NCBI RefSeq assembly: GCF_002204795.1
Contig: NZ_NIXO01000026.1
Span: 1 to 64,000 of the forward strand
DNA length: 64,000 nt
Direction: 5' to 3'
From: Pseudomonas sp. K2I15
GTDB taxonomy: Bacteria > Pseudomonadota > Gammaproteobacteria > Pseudomonadales > Pseudomonadaceae
The position numbers and the translations under genes were made by a program. The first letter of the stretch is position 1, and each line of letters opens with the position of its first letter. Of the stretch, positions 43,331 to 51,818 are shown piece after piece. The notes beneath the pieces were generated by a model. It was not told the origin of the DNA and searched no databases. It was given only the letters and a program-made list of their open reading frames with translations.

Positions 43331-43959
43331 TGGTCCGATGCTCCGCTGGAGAGATTCAGGCGCAGGGCAACCACTTGGGTCACCCACGGCACCGGACCGT
43401 TGACCCGCGCGGCAATACGCACCGCGTAAGGCAGGCGTTTGGTCCACGGCCAGTCACTGATCCAGCCGGTGGCCTGGCCCTTGGGCGACACACCGCGATA
43501 GCTGAATTGCAGATCCTCGACATTCTTCAGCAATACTTGCGGCTCGCTGCGGGTGGCCGGCACGCTGACCTGGGCGTTGGACTCAAACTGCGCGAATGCC
43601 ACCTGCAACTCGCGCTGCTCCTCGGGCCCGGTCAACTGCAAGGTGAAACGCTGGATGCCACCACCGAGCACGCCCGGCAAGGTCGCGACGAATTGCAGGC
43701 GCTGGGCGGAGCCGGCGAAAAAGCCGTTGGTTTGGCTGTCGTCCTCGGTCACGTCCAGCGGCAGCGCCTCGCTGATGGACGTGCGTAGAAACTGTTGTGC
43801 GGCGCGCATTTCATCGAGGCTGACCGTGTAGCGCTGAGCCTTGAGCACCGCGCGGTTGGCGCCCAGCAACGCGCCACCCACCAGGGTCAACAGCACGCCC
43901 AGCAAGCTGAGCACGATCATGATTTCCAGCAAGGTAAAACCCTGTTGACGCTGATTCAC
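43327..43959 (-). CDS. gspJ: Minor pseudopilin GspJ
   Basis: A 210-residue prepilin. The start is GTG at 43959 overlapping the gspI stop (GTGA), giving VNQRQQGFTLLEIMIVLSLL with the cleavage site G/F and E at +5. Length fits GspJ. The ORF extension to 44100 falls within gspI and is rejected. Confidence 0.85.
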   Translation of the reverse strand: MNQRQQGFTLLEIMIVLSLLGVLLTLVGGALLGANRAVLKAQRYTVSLDEMRAAQQFLRTSISEALPLDVTEDDSQTNGFFAGSAQRLQFVATLPGVLGGGIQRFTLQLTGPEEQRELQVAFAQFESNAQVSVPATRSEPQVLLKNVEDLQFSYRGVSPKGQATGWISDWPWTKRLPYAVRIAARVNGPVPWVTQVVALRLNLSSGASDQ

Positions 43960-44327
43960 AGGCCGGCCCTGTCGGTAGCGGCGCGCAATTTCAAGGTGCT
44001 GAAATGGGCCTGGCGTCGAGCCTCGCTGACGGTCAGGTCGAGGCGAAACAAACGCGGTTGACCGATACGCGTCGGCTGCTGGGCGATCGTCAATTGCCAA
44101 TCGATACCGTCGCCCAGGCTGCCCTGGCGAATGCCGCTGGCCAACGGGCCCGAGGTTTCCTGATCCATCACGCTCAAGGCGGCATGGGTCAGGCGGTCGC
44201 TGTGGGCGACCTGTAATAAAGAGCGTGCGCTCTGGCCGAAAGCGACCAGCAACACCGTGCTGCAGATCGCCATGAGGGTCAGTGCGGCGAGCATCTCCAG
44301 CAAGGTGAAACCCGATTGGCGGTTCAT
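43956..44327 (-). CDS. gspI: Minor pseudopilin GspI
   Basis: A 123-residue prepilin with MNRQSGFTLLEMLAALTLMA at the N-terminus (cleavage after G6, E5 in the mature form) and a short globular part. It initiates the pseudopilus tip complex with GspJ and GspK. The start overlaps the gspH stop by 4 bp. Confidence 0.87.
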   Translation of the reverse strand: MNRQSGFTLLEMLAALTLMAICSTVLLVAFGQSARSLLQVAHSDRLTHAALSVMDQETSGPLASGIRQGSLGDGIDWQLTIAQQPTRIGQPRLFRLDLTVSEARRQAHFSTLKLRAATDRAGL

Positions 44328-44755
44328 GGCAATGCCTTGGACTGCACGCTGCCAGTCAGCCAGCCAATATCGATGCGCCAGCGCCGCGAGCCATTGGCCA
44401 ACAACAGGTTGCCGCCGGTGGAACTGCCGTCGGGGTAAAACTCCACGGCCGAGCCTGCGTGCTCGGCGGTGTGCAGGGTCACCTGCAGGTCGGCCGGCCA
44501 GTGCTTGGCCGGACGTCCCGGCGCCTGGAAGCTCAGTTTTCCCAAGTCGAATACGGTTTTGGCCGGCATGCCGCTGACAATCGCCCTCGCCCGTGTGCTT
44601 CGCAGGGCATCGACCATCTGCCCGACCGCCTGACGCTCCTTGGCAACCCGCAGGCCTTGTTGCAAGCCAAATCCCACCAACCCGGCCGCGATGCTGATCA
44701 ACACGATCACCACCAGCATCTCCAGCAGGGTAAAGCCGCGTTGGAGGGCCGGCAT
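44324..44755 (-). CDS. gspH: Minor pseudopilin GspH
   Basis: A 143-residue prepilin (MPALQRGFTLLEMLVVIVLI) with the beta-rich C-terminal part of GspH (FYPDGSSTGGNLLLANGSRR). It joins the tip complex to the main pseudopilus. The ATG shares one base with the gspG stop (TAATG). Confidence 0.88.
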   Translation of the reverse strand: MPALQRGFTLLEMLVVIVLISIAAGLVGFGLQQGLRVAKERQAVGQMVDALRSTRARAIVSGMPAKTVFDLGKLSFQAPGRPAKHWPADLQVTLHTAEHAGSAVEFYPDGSSTGGNLLLANGSRRWRIDIGWLTGSVQSKALP

Positions 44756-45204
44756 TATTCCCAGTTGCCCAGGTCAGCGCTGTAGCCTTCGCCGCCGGGC
44801 TGGCCGTCTTGCCCGTAGAAGATCAGGTCGAAGGCGCCATGTTCACCGGGGAAGCGATAGCCGAAGGCATGGCCGAACGGGTCCTTGAGGTCTGACGGCT
44901 TAGCATACGGCCCGGCCCAGCCGGCGGTGTTGCCGGGCTTGTCGACCAGTTGCTGGAGGGTCTTGGGGGGCGAACCGACGTCCAGGCCGTAGCTCTCGAT
45001 TTTCATGCTCAGGCTGGCCAGTTGCGCCTTGCCCGCGCCGTATTTGCCCTTGTCGACGTTGCCGCCCACCTGGCGCACCACGATGGTGGCGACGATGCCC
45101 AGCAGCACGATCACCGCGAGCATTTCCAGCAAAGTAAAACCGCCTTGGCGGCGGGCAGGTTTGAAACGGGTATGGCGCATCGGCTTGCTTCCTCGGGTTT
45201 TCAT
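44755..45204 (-). CDS. gspG: Major pseudopilin GspG
   Basis: A 149-residue prepilin. After a 22-residue basic leader comes GGFTLLEMLAVIVLLGI, then the calcium-binding pseudopilin fold (DPFGHAFGYRFPGEHG, IFYGQDGQPGGEG and DLGNW). It polymerises into the piston fibre. The leader is long; the ATG at 45204 overlaps the gspF stop, but the internal ATG at 45180 is possible. Confidence 0.92.
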   Translation of the reverse strand: MKTRGSKPMRHTRFKPARRQGGFTLLEMLAVIVLLGIVATIVVRQVGGNVDKGKYGAGKAQLASLSMKIESYGLDVGSPPKTLQQLVDKPGNTAGWAGPYAKPSDLKDPFGHAFGYRFPGEHGAFDLIFYGQDGQPGGEGYSADLGNWE

Positions 45205-46403
45205 ATATTGCTGGTCAGGCTCATCAGCGGCAGCATGATCGCCAGCATGATCACCGCCACCAGCACCGCCATGACCACGGTCAGGGACGGCACCAGGGCG
45301 GCGAGCAGGCGGTCGATGCCGCGCTTGGCTTCGACGTCGAACACGTCGGCGACCTTGAGCAGCATGCTGTCCAGTTCACCGGCCTGTTCGCCGACTTCAA
45401 TCATTTGCAGGGCCAGGTCCGGCAGCAGCGGCTGGCTGCCAAATGCACTGGCCAGGGTGCCGCCGCCTTTCACCGACTCGGCGGCCTGGGCGACTTGTGC
45501 CTGCAAGGCGCGGTTGGTGCAGACCTGGCGGGCGATCACCAGCGCTTGCAGCAGCGCTACGCCGTTGCTCAGCAAGGTGCCGAGGGTGCGTGCCAGGCGT
45601 GCGGCTTCGACCCGCTGCAACAGCGGGCCGATGAGGCGAATACCGAGCACGCGCCGGTCGTAATTTTCGCGGTGCTGTGGGTTACGCAGGCGTGCCGCCA
45701 GGCCCCAGATCGTCACGATCAGCCCGGCGAGCACCGCCAGGCCATAGGCACCGAGGAACTGGCCGAGGCCCAGAATCACTTCGGTGATCAGCGGGATCGG
45801 CACGCCCAGATCCTTGAAGATCGGCACGAACTGCGGCACCACATAGGCCAGCAACAGGGCCAGGGAACCGAGCACGCCGACCACCAGGAATGCGGGATAG
45901 ATCAGGGCGTTGATCACCTCGCCCCTTAATAACTGGCTGCGCTCCAGATAGTCGCTGAGCTGGCGCAGGGTGTTCTCCAGCGCGCCGCCCGCCTCACCGG
46001 CGCGCACCATACTCAGGTACAGCGGCGAGAACTGGCTGCCCTCCTCCTCCAGCGCTGCCGACAACGGCTTGCCGGCCTTGACGTGTTCGCGGATGCGTTC
46101 GATCAGCGCACGGGTTTGCGGTTGGCCGGGTTGCTTGAGCAGGATGCCCAACGAGCGCTCCAGCGGTTGGCCTGCGCCGAGCAGCGTGGCCAGTTGCTGG
46201 GTAAAACTGACCAGCGCCGCGCCATTCAACTGGCCGCGCCCGAACGCATTGCGTAGCCCTTGGGCACCGGCGGCCTCGATGTGCAACAGCAACAAGCCGC
46301 GCTTGTGCAGCGCGGCGACCGCAGCGGCTTGGTCCTTGGCTTCGAGGGTGCCGTTTTGCGCGACGCCCTGGCTGTCCAGGGCCCGGTATTTGAACAGGCT
46401 CAC
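45201..46403 (-). CDS. gspF: Type II secretion inner-membrane platform protein GspF
   Basis: A 400-residue protein with two repeated T2SF domains (about 65-190 and 270-390) and three membrane helices. Start is GTG at 46403 overlapping the gspE stop (GTGA). It is the rotary-platform partner of the ATPase. Confidence 0.92.
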   Translation of the reverse strand: MSLFKYRALDSQGVAQNGTLEAKDQAAAVAALHKRGLLLLHIEAAGAQGLRNAFGRGQLNGAALVSFTQQLATLLGAGQPLERSLGILLKQPGQPQTRALIERIREHVKAGKPLSAALEEEGSQFSPLYLSMVRAGEAGGALENTLRQLSDYLERSQLLRGEVINALIYPAFLVVGVLGSLALLLAYVVPQFVPIFKDLGVPIPLITEVILGLGQFLGAYGLAVLAGLIVTIWGLAARLRNPQHRENYDRRVLGIRLIGPLLQRVEAARLARTLGTLLSNGVALLQALVIARQVCTNRALQAQVAQAAESVKGGGTLASAFGSQPLLPDLALQMIEVGEQAGELDSMLLKVADVFDVEAKRGIDRLLAALVPSLTVVMAVLVAVIMLAIMLPLMSLTSNI

Positions 46404-48136
46404 GTGCCCTCTCCACGGGTGACGCGCAGCACTTCTTCAAGGGATGTAACACCGGCCACGGCCTGGCGCAGGCCTTCTTCATGCAGGGTGCGCAGGCCAC
46501 CGCGGCGGGCAGCCTGTTCGAGGGTCGCGGCGTCGGCCTGTCGCATCAACAAACTGCGCAGCTCTTCATTCATCACCAGCAATTCGGTGATTGCACTGCG
46601 GCCGTGGTAACCACCGCCCGGGGCGTTGGCGCGCGGCCGATAGAGCAGAATCGGGCGCTGGTCGGTGAAGCGGTCCAGGCCATGTTCCTCGATCAACTCC
46701 GCCGGCGCTTCGAACGCCTCGCGGGTAGCCGGGTCGAGGCGGCGCACCAGGCGCTGCGCGAGGATGCCATTGACGGTGGAGGCGATCAGGTAGCTCTCCA
46801 CGCCCATGTCCAGCAGGCGGGTGATACTCGCCGCGGCGCTGTTGGTGTGCAGGGTCGAGAGCACCAGGTGGCCGGTCAGGGATGACTGGATAGCGATGCG
46901 GCAGGTTTCGAGGTCGCGGATTTCACCGATCATGATCACGTCCGGGTCCTGGCGCACGATCGAGCGCAGCGCCCCGGCGAAGTCCAGCCCGATCGCCGGC
47001 TTGACCTGGATCTGGTTGATGCCTTCCAACTGATATTCCACCGGGTCTTCGACGGTGATGATCTTGCGCTCGGCGGTATTGAGCCGCGACAACGCGGTAT
47101 AGAGCGTGGTGGTTTTACCCGAGCCGGTAGGCCCGGTCACCAGCAGGATGCCGTGGGGCCGTTCGAGCACTTCAAGAAAGGTTTCCAGGCGTTGGCCGTC
47201 GAAGCCAAGGCTCTGGAAATCGAACTGCACGGTCTGGCGGTCCAGCAGGCGCATCACCACCGACTCACCAAAGCTGGTGGGCACCGTGGACACGCGCAAA
47301 TCCAGTTCCTTGCCCTGGATGCGCAACATGATCCGGCCGTCTTGCGGCAGCCGCCGCTCGGCGATGTCGAGCCGCGCCATGATCTTGACCCGGGAAATCA
47401 CCGCCGCCGAGGAACTCGACGGCGGCGCTTCGGCTTCGTGCAGCACGCCGTCGATGCGGTAGCGCACCTTGAGCTGGTTTTCGAAGGGTTCGATATGGAT
47501 GTCCGAGGCGCGATGCTCCACGGCGCGTTGCAGGATCAGGTTGACCAGGCGAATCACCGGCGCTTCGGACGCCATATCCTTGAGGTGTTCGATGTCTTCC
47601 AGGGCGCCGCCCTGCTCGTCGAGGTTTTCGATCAGGGTGCCCATGGCGGAACGGCCCTGGCCGTAATAACGCTCGATCAGGGTTTCGACTTCATTGCGCG
47701 GCCCGACCGCCAGCCACACCGGCACGCCGCAGGCATAAGCCATGGCCTGGAACGGATACAGCAACGCCGGGTTGGCCGCCAGCACGCGCACCCCGCCATG
47801 GCTCCAGCCCACGGGCACCACCTGATAATGGCGCATGAAGCGCTCGGTCAGCGCCGGCAGCGGGTCGAGCAAGGGAGGTGCGGCGTCGGCCAGCAGCAAC
47901 GGCGCGCCGAGCAAATCGGCCCAGGCCCGCGCCAGTTCCACTTCGGAGACCAGCCCCAGGCGCGTCAGCAGGCCAAGCAATTCGGTGTCGTCGGATTCCT
48001 GGGATAACCGTCGGGCACGCTCCAGGTCGACGGTTTTCAAACCGGCCTTGCGCATCAGCCACGCGCACACCTGTTCGGCATCCGGAATCTGCATTCGGCA
48101 AGCATCGATGGGTAGTGACGGTATGGGCTGGGGCAT
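46400..48136 (-). CDS. gspE: Type II secretion ATPase GspE
   Basis: A 578-residue hexameric ATPase that powers pseudopilus assembly. Walker A is GPTGSGKTTT; the aspartate box (TVEDPVEYQ), Walker B (DVIMIGEIRD) and His box (TGHLVLSTLHTN) are all present. An N-terminal GspE/PilB-type domain (about 10-150) contacts GspL. The four-cysteine zinc motif usual in many GspE proteins is absent: RRLDPATREAFEAP and LYRPRANAPGGGYHGR stand in its place. The ATG at 48136 is preferred to the GTG at 48142. Confidence 0.93.
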   Translation of the reverse strand: MPQPIPSLPIDACRMQIPDAEQVCAWLMRKAGLKTVDLERARRLSQESDDTELLGLLTRLGLVSEVELARAWADLLGAPLLLADAAPPLLDPLPALTERFMRHYQVVPVGWSHGGVRVLAANPALLYPFQAMAYACGVPVWLAVGPRNEVETLIERYYGQGRSAMGTLIENLDEQGGALEDIEHLKDMASEAPVIRLVNLILQRAVEHRASDIHIEPFENQLKVRYRIDGVLHEAEAPPSSSSAAVISRVKIMARLDIAERRLPQDGRIMLRIQGKELDLRVSTVPTSFGESVVMRLLDRQTVQFDFQSLGFDGQRLETFLEVLERPHGILLVTGPTGSGKTTTLYTALSRLNTAERKIITVEDPVEYQLEGINQIQVKPAIGLDFAGALRSIVRQDPDVIMIGEIRDLETCRIAIQSSLTGHLVLSTLHTNSAAASITRLLDMGVESYLIASTVNGILAQRLVRRLDPATREAFEAPAELIEEHGLDRFTDQRPILLYRPRANAPGGGYHGRSAITELLVMNEELRSLLMRQADAATLEQAARRGGLRTLHEEGLRQAVAGVTSLEEVLRVTRGEGT

Positions 48137-48160
48137 CTGCACAAATCTGAGGGGCTATTT

Positions 48161-48208
48161 AAAAAACCTGTTCCCGTGGCGCCTGCGGGTGGGGCGTGCG
48201 GGAACAGG
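48161..48208 (-). terminator. Terminator between the small exported gene and gspE
   Basis: On the minus strand CCTGTTCCCG and CGGGAACAGG form a 10-bp perfect stem around 22 bases, followed by six T. It ends the transcript of the 75-residue gene and lies directly before gspE. Either it limits read-through or gspE has its own promoter in the remaining few bases. Confidence 0.75.
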
Positions 48209-48219
48209 TACATCCAACC

Positions 48220-48447
48220 TTAGTTGGAGGTTTTTGGCGCAGTCGCCTGGCTGTTGCTCAGCGGGCGACCGCCCTTGGTGGTTTCGGCCTTCTGCTTCTT
48301 CGCCGCCTTGGCGTCGTGGGCCTGGGTGATCACCGTGGAATCGGCGGCACCGGACTTCGCGTCGGCGTCCGTCGACTCAACGGCCATTGCCGCACCACTT
48401 AGTGCAACGCCCAGTACAACACCAGCACTCAACAGGGAAATCTTCAT
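48220..48447 (-). CDS. Small exported hypothetical protein (75 aa)
   Basis: A signal peptide (MKISLLSAGVVLGVALSGAA, cleavage near MA/VEST) precedes about 50 residues rich in Ala, Lys, Ser and Asp (DAKAAKKQKAETTKGG), probably disordered in the periplasm. The ATG at 48447 follows GGAGAAAGTTG. I do not recognise a family. It lies between the T2SS operon and the divergent GH3 gene, with its own terminator. Confidence 0.7.
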   Translation of the reverse strand: MKISLLSAGVVLGVALSGAAMAVESTDADAKSGAADSTVITQAHDAKAAKKQKAETTKGGRPLSNSQATAPKTSN

Positions 48448-48955
48448 CAACTTTCTCCAGATCAAAAACAATCAATCGCCCAGGCGCTGTCCTGACAAGG
48501 TCAAGACCCTACACCAAAGCATTTTGTATTACAGCCCATTTGAGTTATGGCCATTTAGAACTACTGGCAGAAGCCACTAGTTAGCCATGACCGCGCATAT
48601 TTTCTTAAACCAATCGACTGGTAGGTTTAATCTAAGTTCACAAACGTAAGAAAATATTTCTTATTTCACGCAAAAATTAGCTTTCGTTTGACATTTTATG
48701 GCAAGAATTGACTTAATTACCGTGTTTTCGCGGTTCAAAATGCCATCTCGTGATATCGCTTAGACACTATTCATAACAATAATTAGTTTAATTATTACAC
48801 TTTTAAAACTGCGGAATCCGCCCCGTAATCGCAATTAGCCATCGGCCAAAAGTTGCGACAAAGGCGAACTATTGCCCGTAAAAAAGTGACGAGCGTGCAC
48901 AACGAAACGCACTTCTCGGCGCCCAGTTTTCAATAATCAGTTGTCGGAGAGCCCC
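48448..48955. promoter_or_regulatory. AT-rich 508-bp divergent intergenic region
   Basis: Between the small exported gene and the GH3 gene the sequence becomes strikingly AT-rich (about 48590-48830), unlike the rest of the window. TTGACA at 48688-48693 could be a -35 element, but the -10 (ACTTAA at 48711-48716) is poor. It may be curved DNA or a silencer site. No ORF longer than a few dozen codons is convincing. Confidence 0.5.
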
Positions 48956-51709
48956 ATGAGTAAACGCAAAATGATCGGTGCGCAGTCGGCTTTCGCCCTG
49001 CTGGCACTTGCCGTGTCACAGGTGCATGCAGCCACCAGCCCTGCCCTGGATGAAGCCCGGGTAAGCCGTGCCGAAAAGGCCGCGGACAAGACCTTGGCCA
49101 AGATGACCATGGAAGAAAAACTCGCCTATATCGGCGGCACCGGTGGTTGGGACGTCAAGCCGCTGACCCAGTATGGCGTGCCGCAGATTCATGGTGCCGA
49201 CGGTGGCGTGGGCGTGCGCTACACCAGCGAAGGCAATGACCAGGGCGTGGTGTACCCCTCCGGCCCGAACCTGGCGGCCAGCTGGAACCCGCGCCGCGCC
49301 ATCGACCTGGGTCGCGCCCTGGGTTACGACACCGCCAGCGGCGGTTATCAATTCGTCACCGGGCCCGGGGTGAACCTGTACCGCATGCCCTACAGCGGCC
49401 GGGCGTTTGAGTACCTGTCCGGTGAAGACCCGTTCCTTGGCGCCAGCCTGGGGCCGGCGCTGATCAATGGCATCCAGTCGCGCGGGGTATGGGCCAACGC
49501 CAAGCATTTCGCCGCCAACGACCAGGAAAGCAACCGCTTCCACCTCGACGAGACCATCAGCGAACGGGTACTGCGCGAGATGACCCTGCCGCCCTTCGAG
49601 TCCGCCTCGAAGAACAGCAAAGTGGCGATGATGATGTGTTCATTCCAGAAGGTGAACGGCGAGTACGCCTGCGAGAACAAGCACCTGATGCGCGATATCC
49701 TGAAGACCGAATGGGGCTATCCGGGCTTCGTGCAGAGTGACTACAACGCTGTGGTCGACGGTTTGCCGGCGGCACAGGCCGGTACCGATCTGGACATGAT
49801 GGGCTACCAGATGAACAGCACCGTGCTCAAGCCGTTCCTCGACAGTGGCGAGCTTGCCAGCGCCACCATCGATGACAAGGTGCGGCGCATCCTCAAGCAG
49901 ATCTACCTGTACAAATTCGACAGCAAGGCGCCATTGACCAGCCACAACATGAACAGCGCCACCAGCAACCGCACGGCGCTGAATGCGGCCCGCGAAGGCA
50001 TCGTGCTGCTGAAAAACCAGAACAGCCTGCTGCCCCTGGATGCGAAGAAGGTCAAGCGCATCGCCGTGGTCGGCAACCTGGCCAAGTACGCACCGCCTAC
50101 CGGATTTGGCAGCGCCAACGTGATGGCCACCCACTACATCAGTGAGCTGAGCGGCCTGCAGCAATTGGCGCCGAACGCCAAGGTCGAGTTCATCGACGGG
50201 CTGTCCCTGGACCAGACGGCGTCCAACTGGACCCACACCGACAGCGACGGCAACAGCGTCAAGGGCTTGAAGACCGAGTTCTTCAGCAATACCAACTGGT
50301 CCGGCGACCCTGCGGCCACCCGTACCGACAACCATGTCGACCTCGACTGGTCCACCGACAGCCTGCCGGTGAATGGCGACACTGCCGCCACGTCGATCCG
50401 CTACAGCGGCCAGATCACCCCGACCGTCAGCGGCGAACAGGTGTTCAAGGTGCGCGCCGACGGTGCCGTGCGCCTGTACGTCAATGGCCAGAAAGTCCTC
50501 GACAACGGCGACGGCAATCCACTGCCCAACAACAGCATTCCGCCGACGATTCCGGTGTTTGCCAAGGTCAATCTTGAAGCCGGCAAAGCCGTGGATATCA
50601 AGCTTGAGTACTCGCGCCGCAAAGGCTACATCTCGACCATGGGCGGCCTGGTAGGCGTGCAAATGAGCTGGGCCTCGTTGGTGGCGCCCAAGGACCTGGC
50701 CCAGTACGACGCCGTACTGGTGGCCGCAGGCAACAGCAATGAGTACGAAGGTGAAGGCTTCGACCACAGCTTCGACTTGCCGGAGTATCAGAACCTGCTG
50801 ATCCAGAGCATCGCCAAGGTCAACCCGAACACCGTGGTCACCCTGCACGGCGGTACCGGGCTGAAGATGAGCGACTGGATCGACCAGGTGCCGGCGGCGC
50901 TGCATGCGTTCTACCCGGGGCAGAACGGCGGCCAGGCCCTGGCGGAGATTTTGCTGGGCAAGGTCAACCCGTCCGCCAAGCTGCCGATCAGCATCGAACG
51001 CAACATTGAAGACAACCCGATCTACGCGACTTTCCCGAAATTCGACAATCAGGAAACCCTCACGCAGATGAGCTACAAGGACGACCTGTTCCTGGGTTAT
51101 CGCGGCTACGAAAAGAAAGGCATCAAGCCGCTCTACCCGTTCGGCTATGGCCTGTCGTACACCACCTTCGGCTACAGCAACATCAGCGTGACGCCCGGGG
51201 TGGCGGTGGCCGGCGCGCCGATCAAGGTGTCGTTTGACCTGAGCAACACCGGCAAGGTGGCAGGCGCTGAAGTCGCCGAGCTGTATGTGGGCCAGAACAA
51301 ACCAAAAGTCGAACGGGCGCTGAAGGAACTGAAGGGCTACAAAAAGGTGTTCCTCAAGCCCGGCGAGAGCAAGCGCGTCACCATCGAACTCAACGACCGC
51401 TCACTGGCTTACTTCGATGTGGCGAGCAAGCAATGGGTGGTGGACGCTGACAGCTTCAACCTGTCGGTCGGCGCCTCGTCCCAGGACATTCGCCTGAACG
51501 CCAAACTGGTCAACCCGTTCCGCCAGGAACTGTCGACCACCACCAGCAACCCGCTGCCACGTTCGGCACTCAACTCCACGCTGCGTGAGCAGCCAACAGT
51601 CAAGACCGGTGGTGTCCTGCAGCAGAACCAGGGTGACTCCGACACCAGCGACGGTGACGGCTACGACACCTCGGATGACAGCAGCCAGGGCAGTTCGACT
51701 GGCAACTGA
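48956..51709 (+). CDS. Secreted GH3 glycoside hydrolase with PA14 insert and acidic tail
   Basis: A 917-residue beta-glucosidase-like enzyme. A signal peptide (MSKRKMIGAQSAFALLALAV..VHA) is followed by the GH3 N-domain (about 45-310). The nucleophile D262 lies in VQSDYNAV, where most relatives have SDW; KHFAANDQE carries the Lys-His pair. The C-domain is split by a PA14-type domain (about 420-570: EFFSNTNWSGDPA, DGAVRLYVNGQKVLDNGDGN). A fibronectin-III-like domain ends at about 855. The last 40 residues are Asp/Ser/Gly-rich. It diverges from the T2SS and is a likely cargo. Confidence 0.92.
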   Translation: MSKRKMIGAQSAFALLALAVSQVHAATSPALDEARVSRAEKAADKTLAKMTMEEKLAYIGGTGGWDVKPLTQYGVPQIHGADGGVGVRYTSEGNDQGVVYPSGPNLAASWNPRRAIDLGRALGYDTASGGYQFVTGPGVNLYRMPYSGRAFEYLSGEDPFLGASLGPALINGIQSRGVWANAKHFAANDQESNRFHLDETISERVLREMTLPPFESASKNSKVAMMMCSFQKVNGEYACENKHLMRDILKTEWGYPGFVQSDYNAVVDGLPAAQAGTDLDMMGYQMNSTVLKPFLDSGELASATIDDKVRRILKQIYLYKFDSKAPLTSHNMNSATSNRTALNAAREGIVLLKNQNSLLPLDAKKVKRIAVVGNLAKYAPPTGFGSANVMATHYISELSGLQQLAPNAKVEFIDGLSLDQTASNWTHTDSDGNSVKGLKTEFFSNTNWSGDPAATRTDNHVDLDWSTDSLPVNGDTAATSIRYSGQITPTVSGEQVFKVRADGAVRLYVNGQKVLDNGDGNPLPNNSIPPTIPVFAKVNLEAGKAVDIKLEYSRRKGYISTMGGLVGVQMSWASLVAPKDLAQYDAVLVAAGNSNEYEGEGFDHSFDLPEYQNLLIQSIAKVNPNTVVTLHGGTGLKMSDWIDQVPAALHAFYPGQNGGQALAEILLGKVNPSAKLPISIERNIEDNPIYATFPKFDNQETLTQMSYKDDLFLGYRGYEKKGIKPLYPFGYGLSYTTFGYSNISVTPGVAVAGAPIKVSFDLSNTGKVAGAEVAELYVGQNKPKVERALKELKGYKKVFLKPGESKRVTIELNDRSLAYFDVASKQWVVDADSFNLSVGASSQDIRLNAKLVNPFRQELSTTTSNPLPRSALNSTLREQPTVKTGGVLQQNQGDSDTSDGDGYDTSDDSSQGSSTGN

Positions 51710-51718
51710 TAAAACCCT

Positions 51719-51817
51719 GTAGGAGCGAGCTTGCTCGCGAAAAACGCAAAGACACCGCGTTAATCCAGGATGCCCGCGTTATCGTTGACGTCCTTCGCGA
51801 GCAAGCTCGCTCCTACA
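51719..51817. repeat. REPIN after the GH3 gene
   Basis: TGTAGGAGCGAGCTTGCTCG and inverted arm CGCGAGCAAGCTCGCTCCTACA flank a 55-bp spacer. It lies between the convergent GH3 and tetR genes, and is of the same class as 38011-38110. Confidence 0.87.
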
Positions 51818-51818
51818 T

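Noticed and set aside
49640..50905. 421-residue minus-strand ORF
   Set aside because: It lies wholly antisense to the GH3 gene, without motifs.
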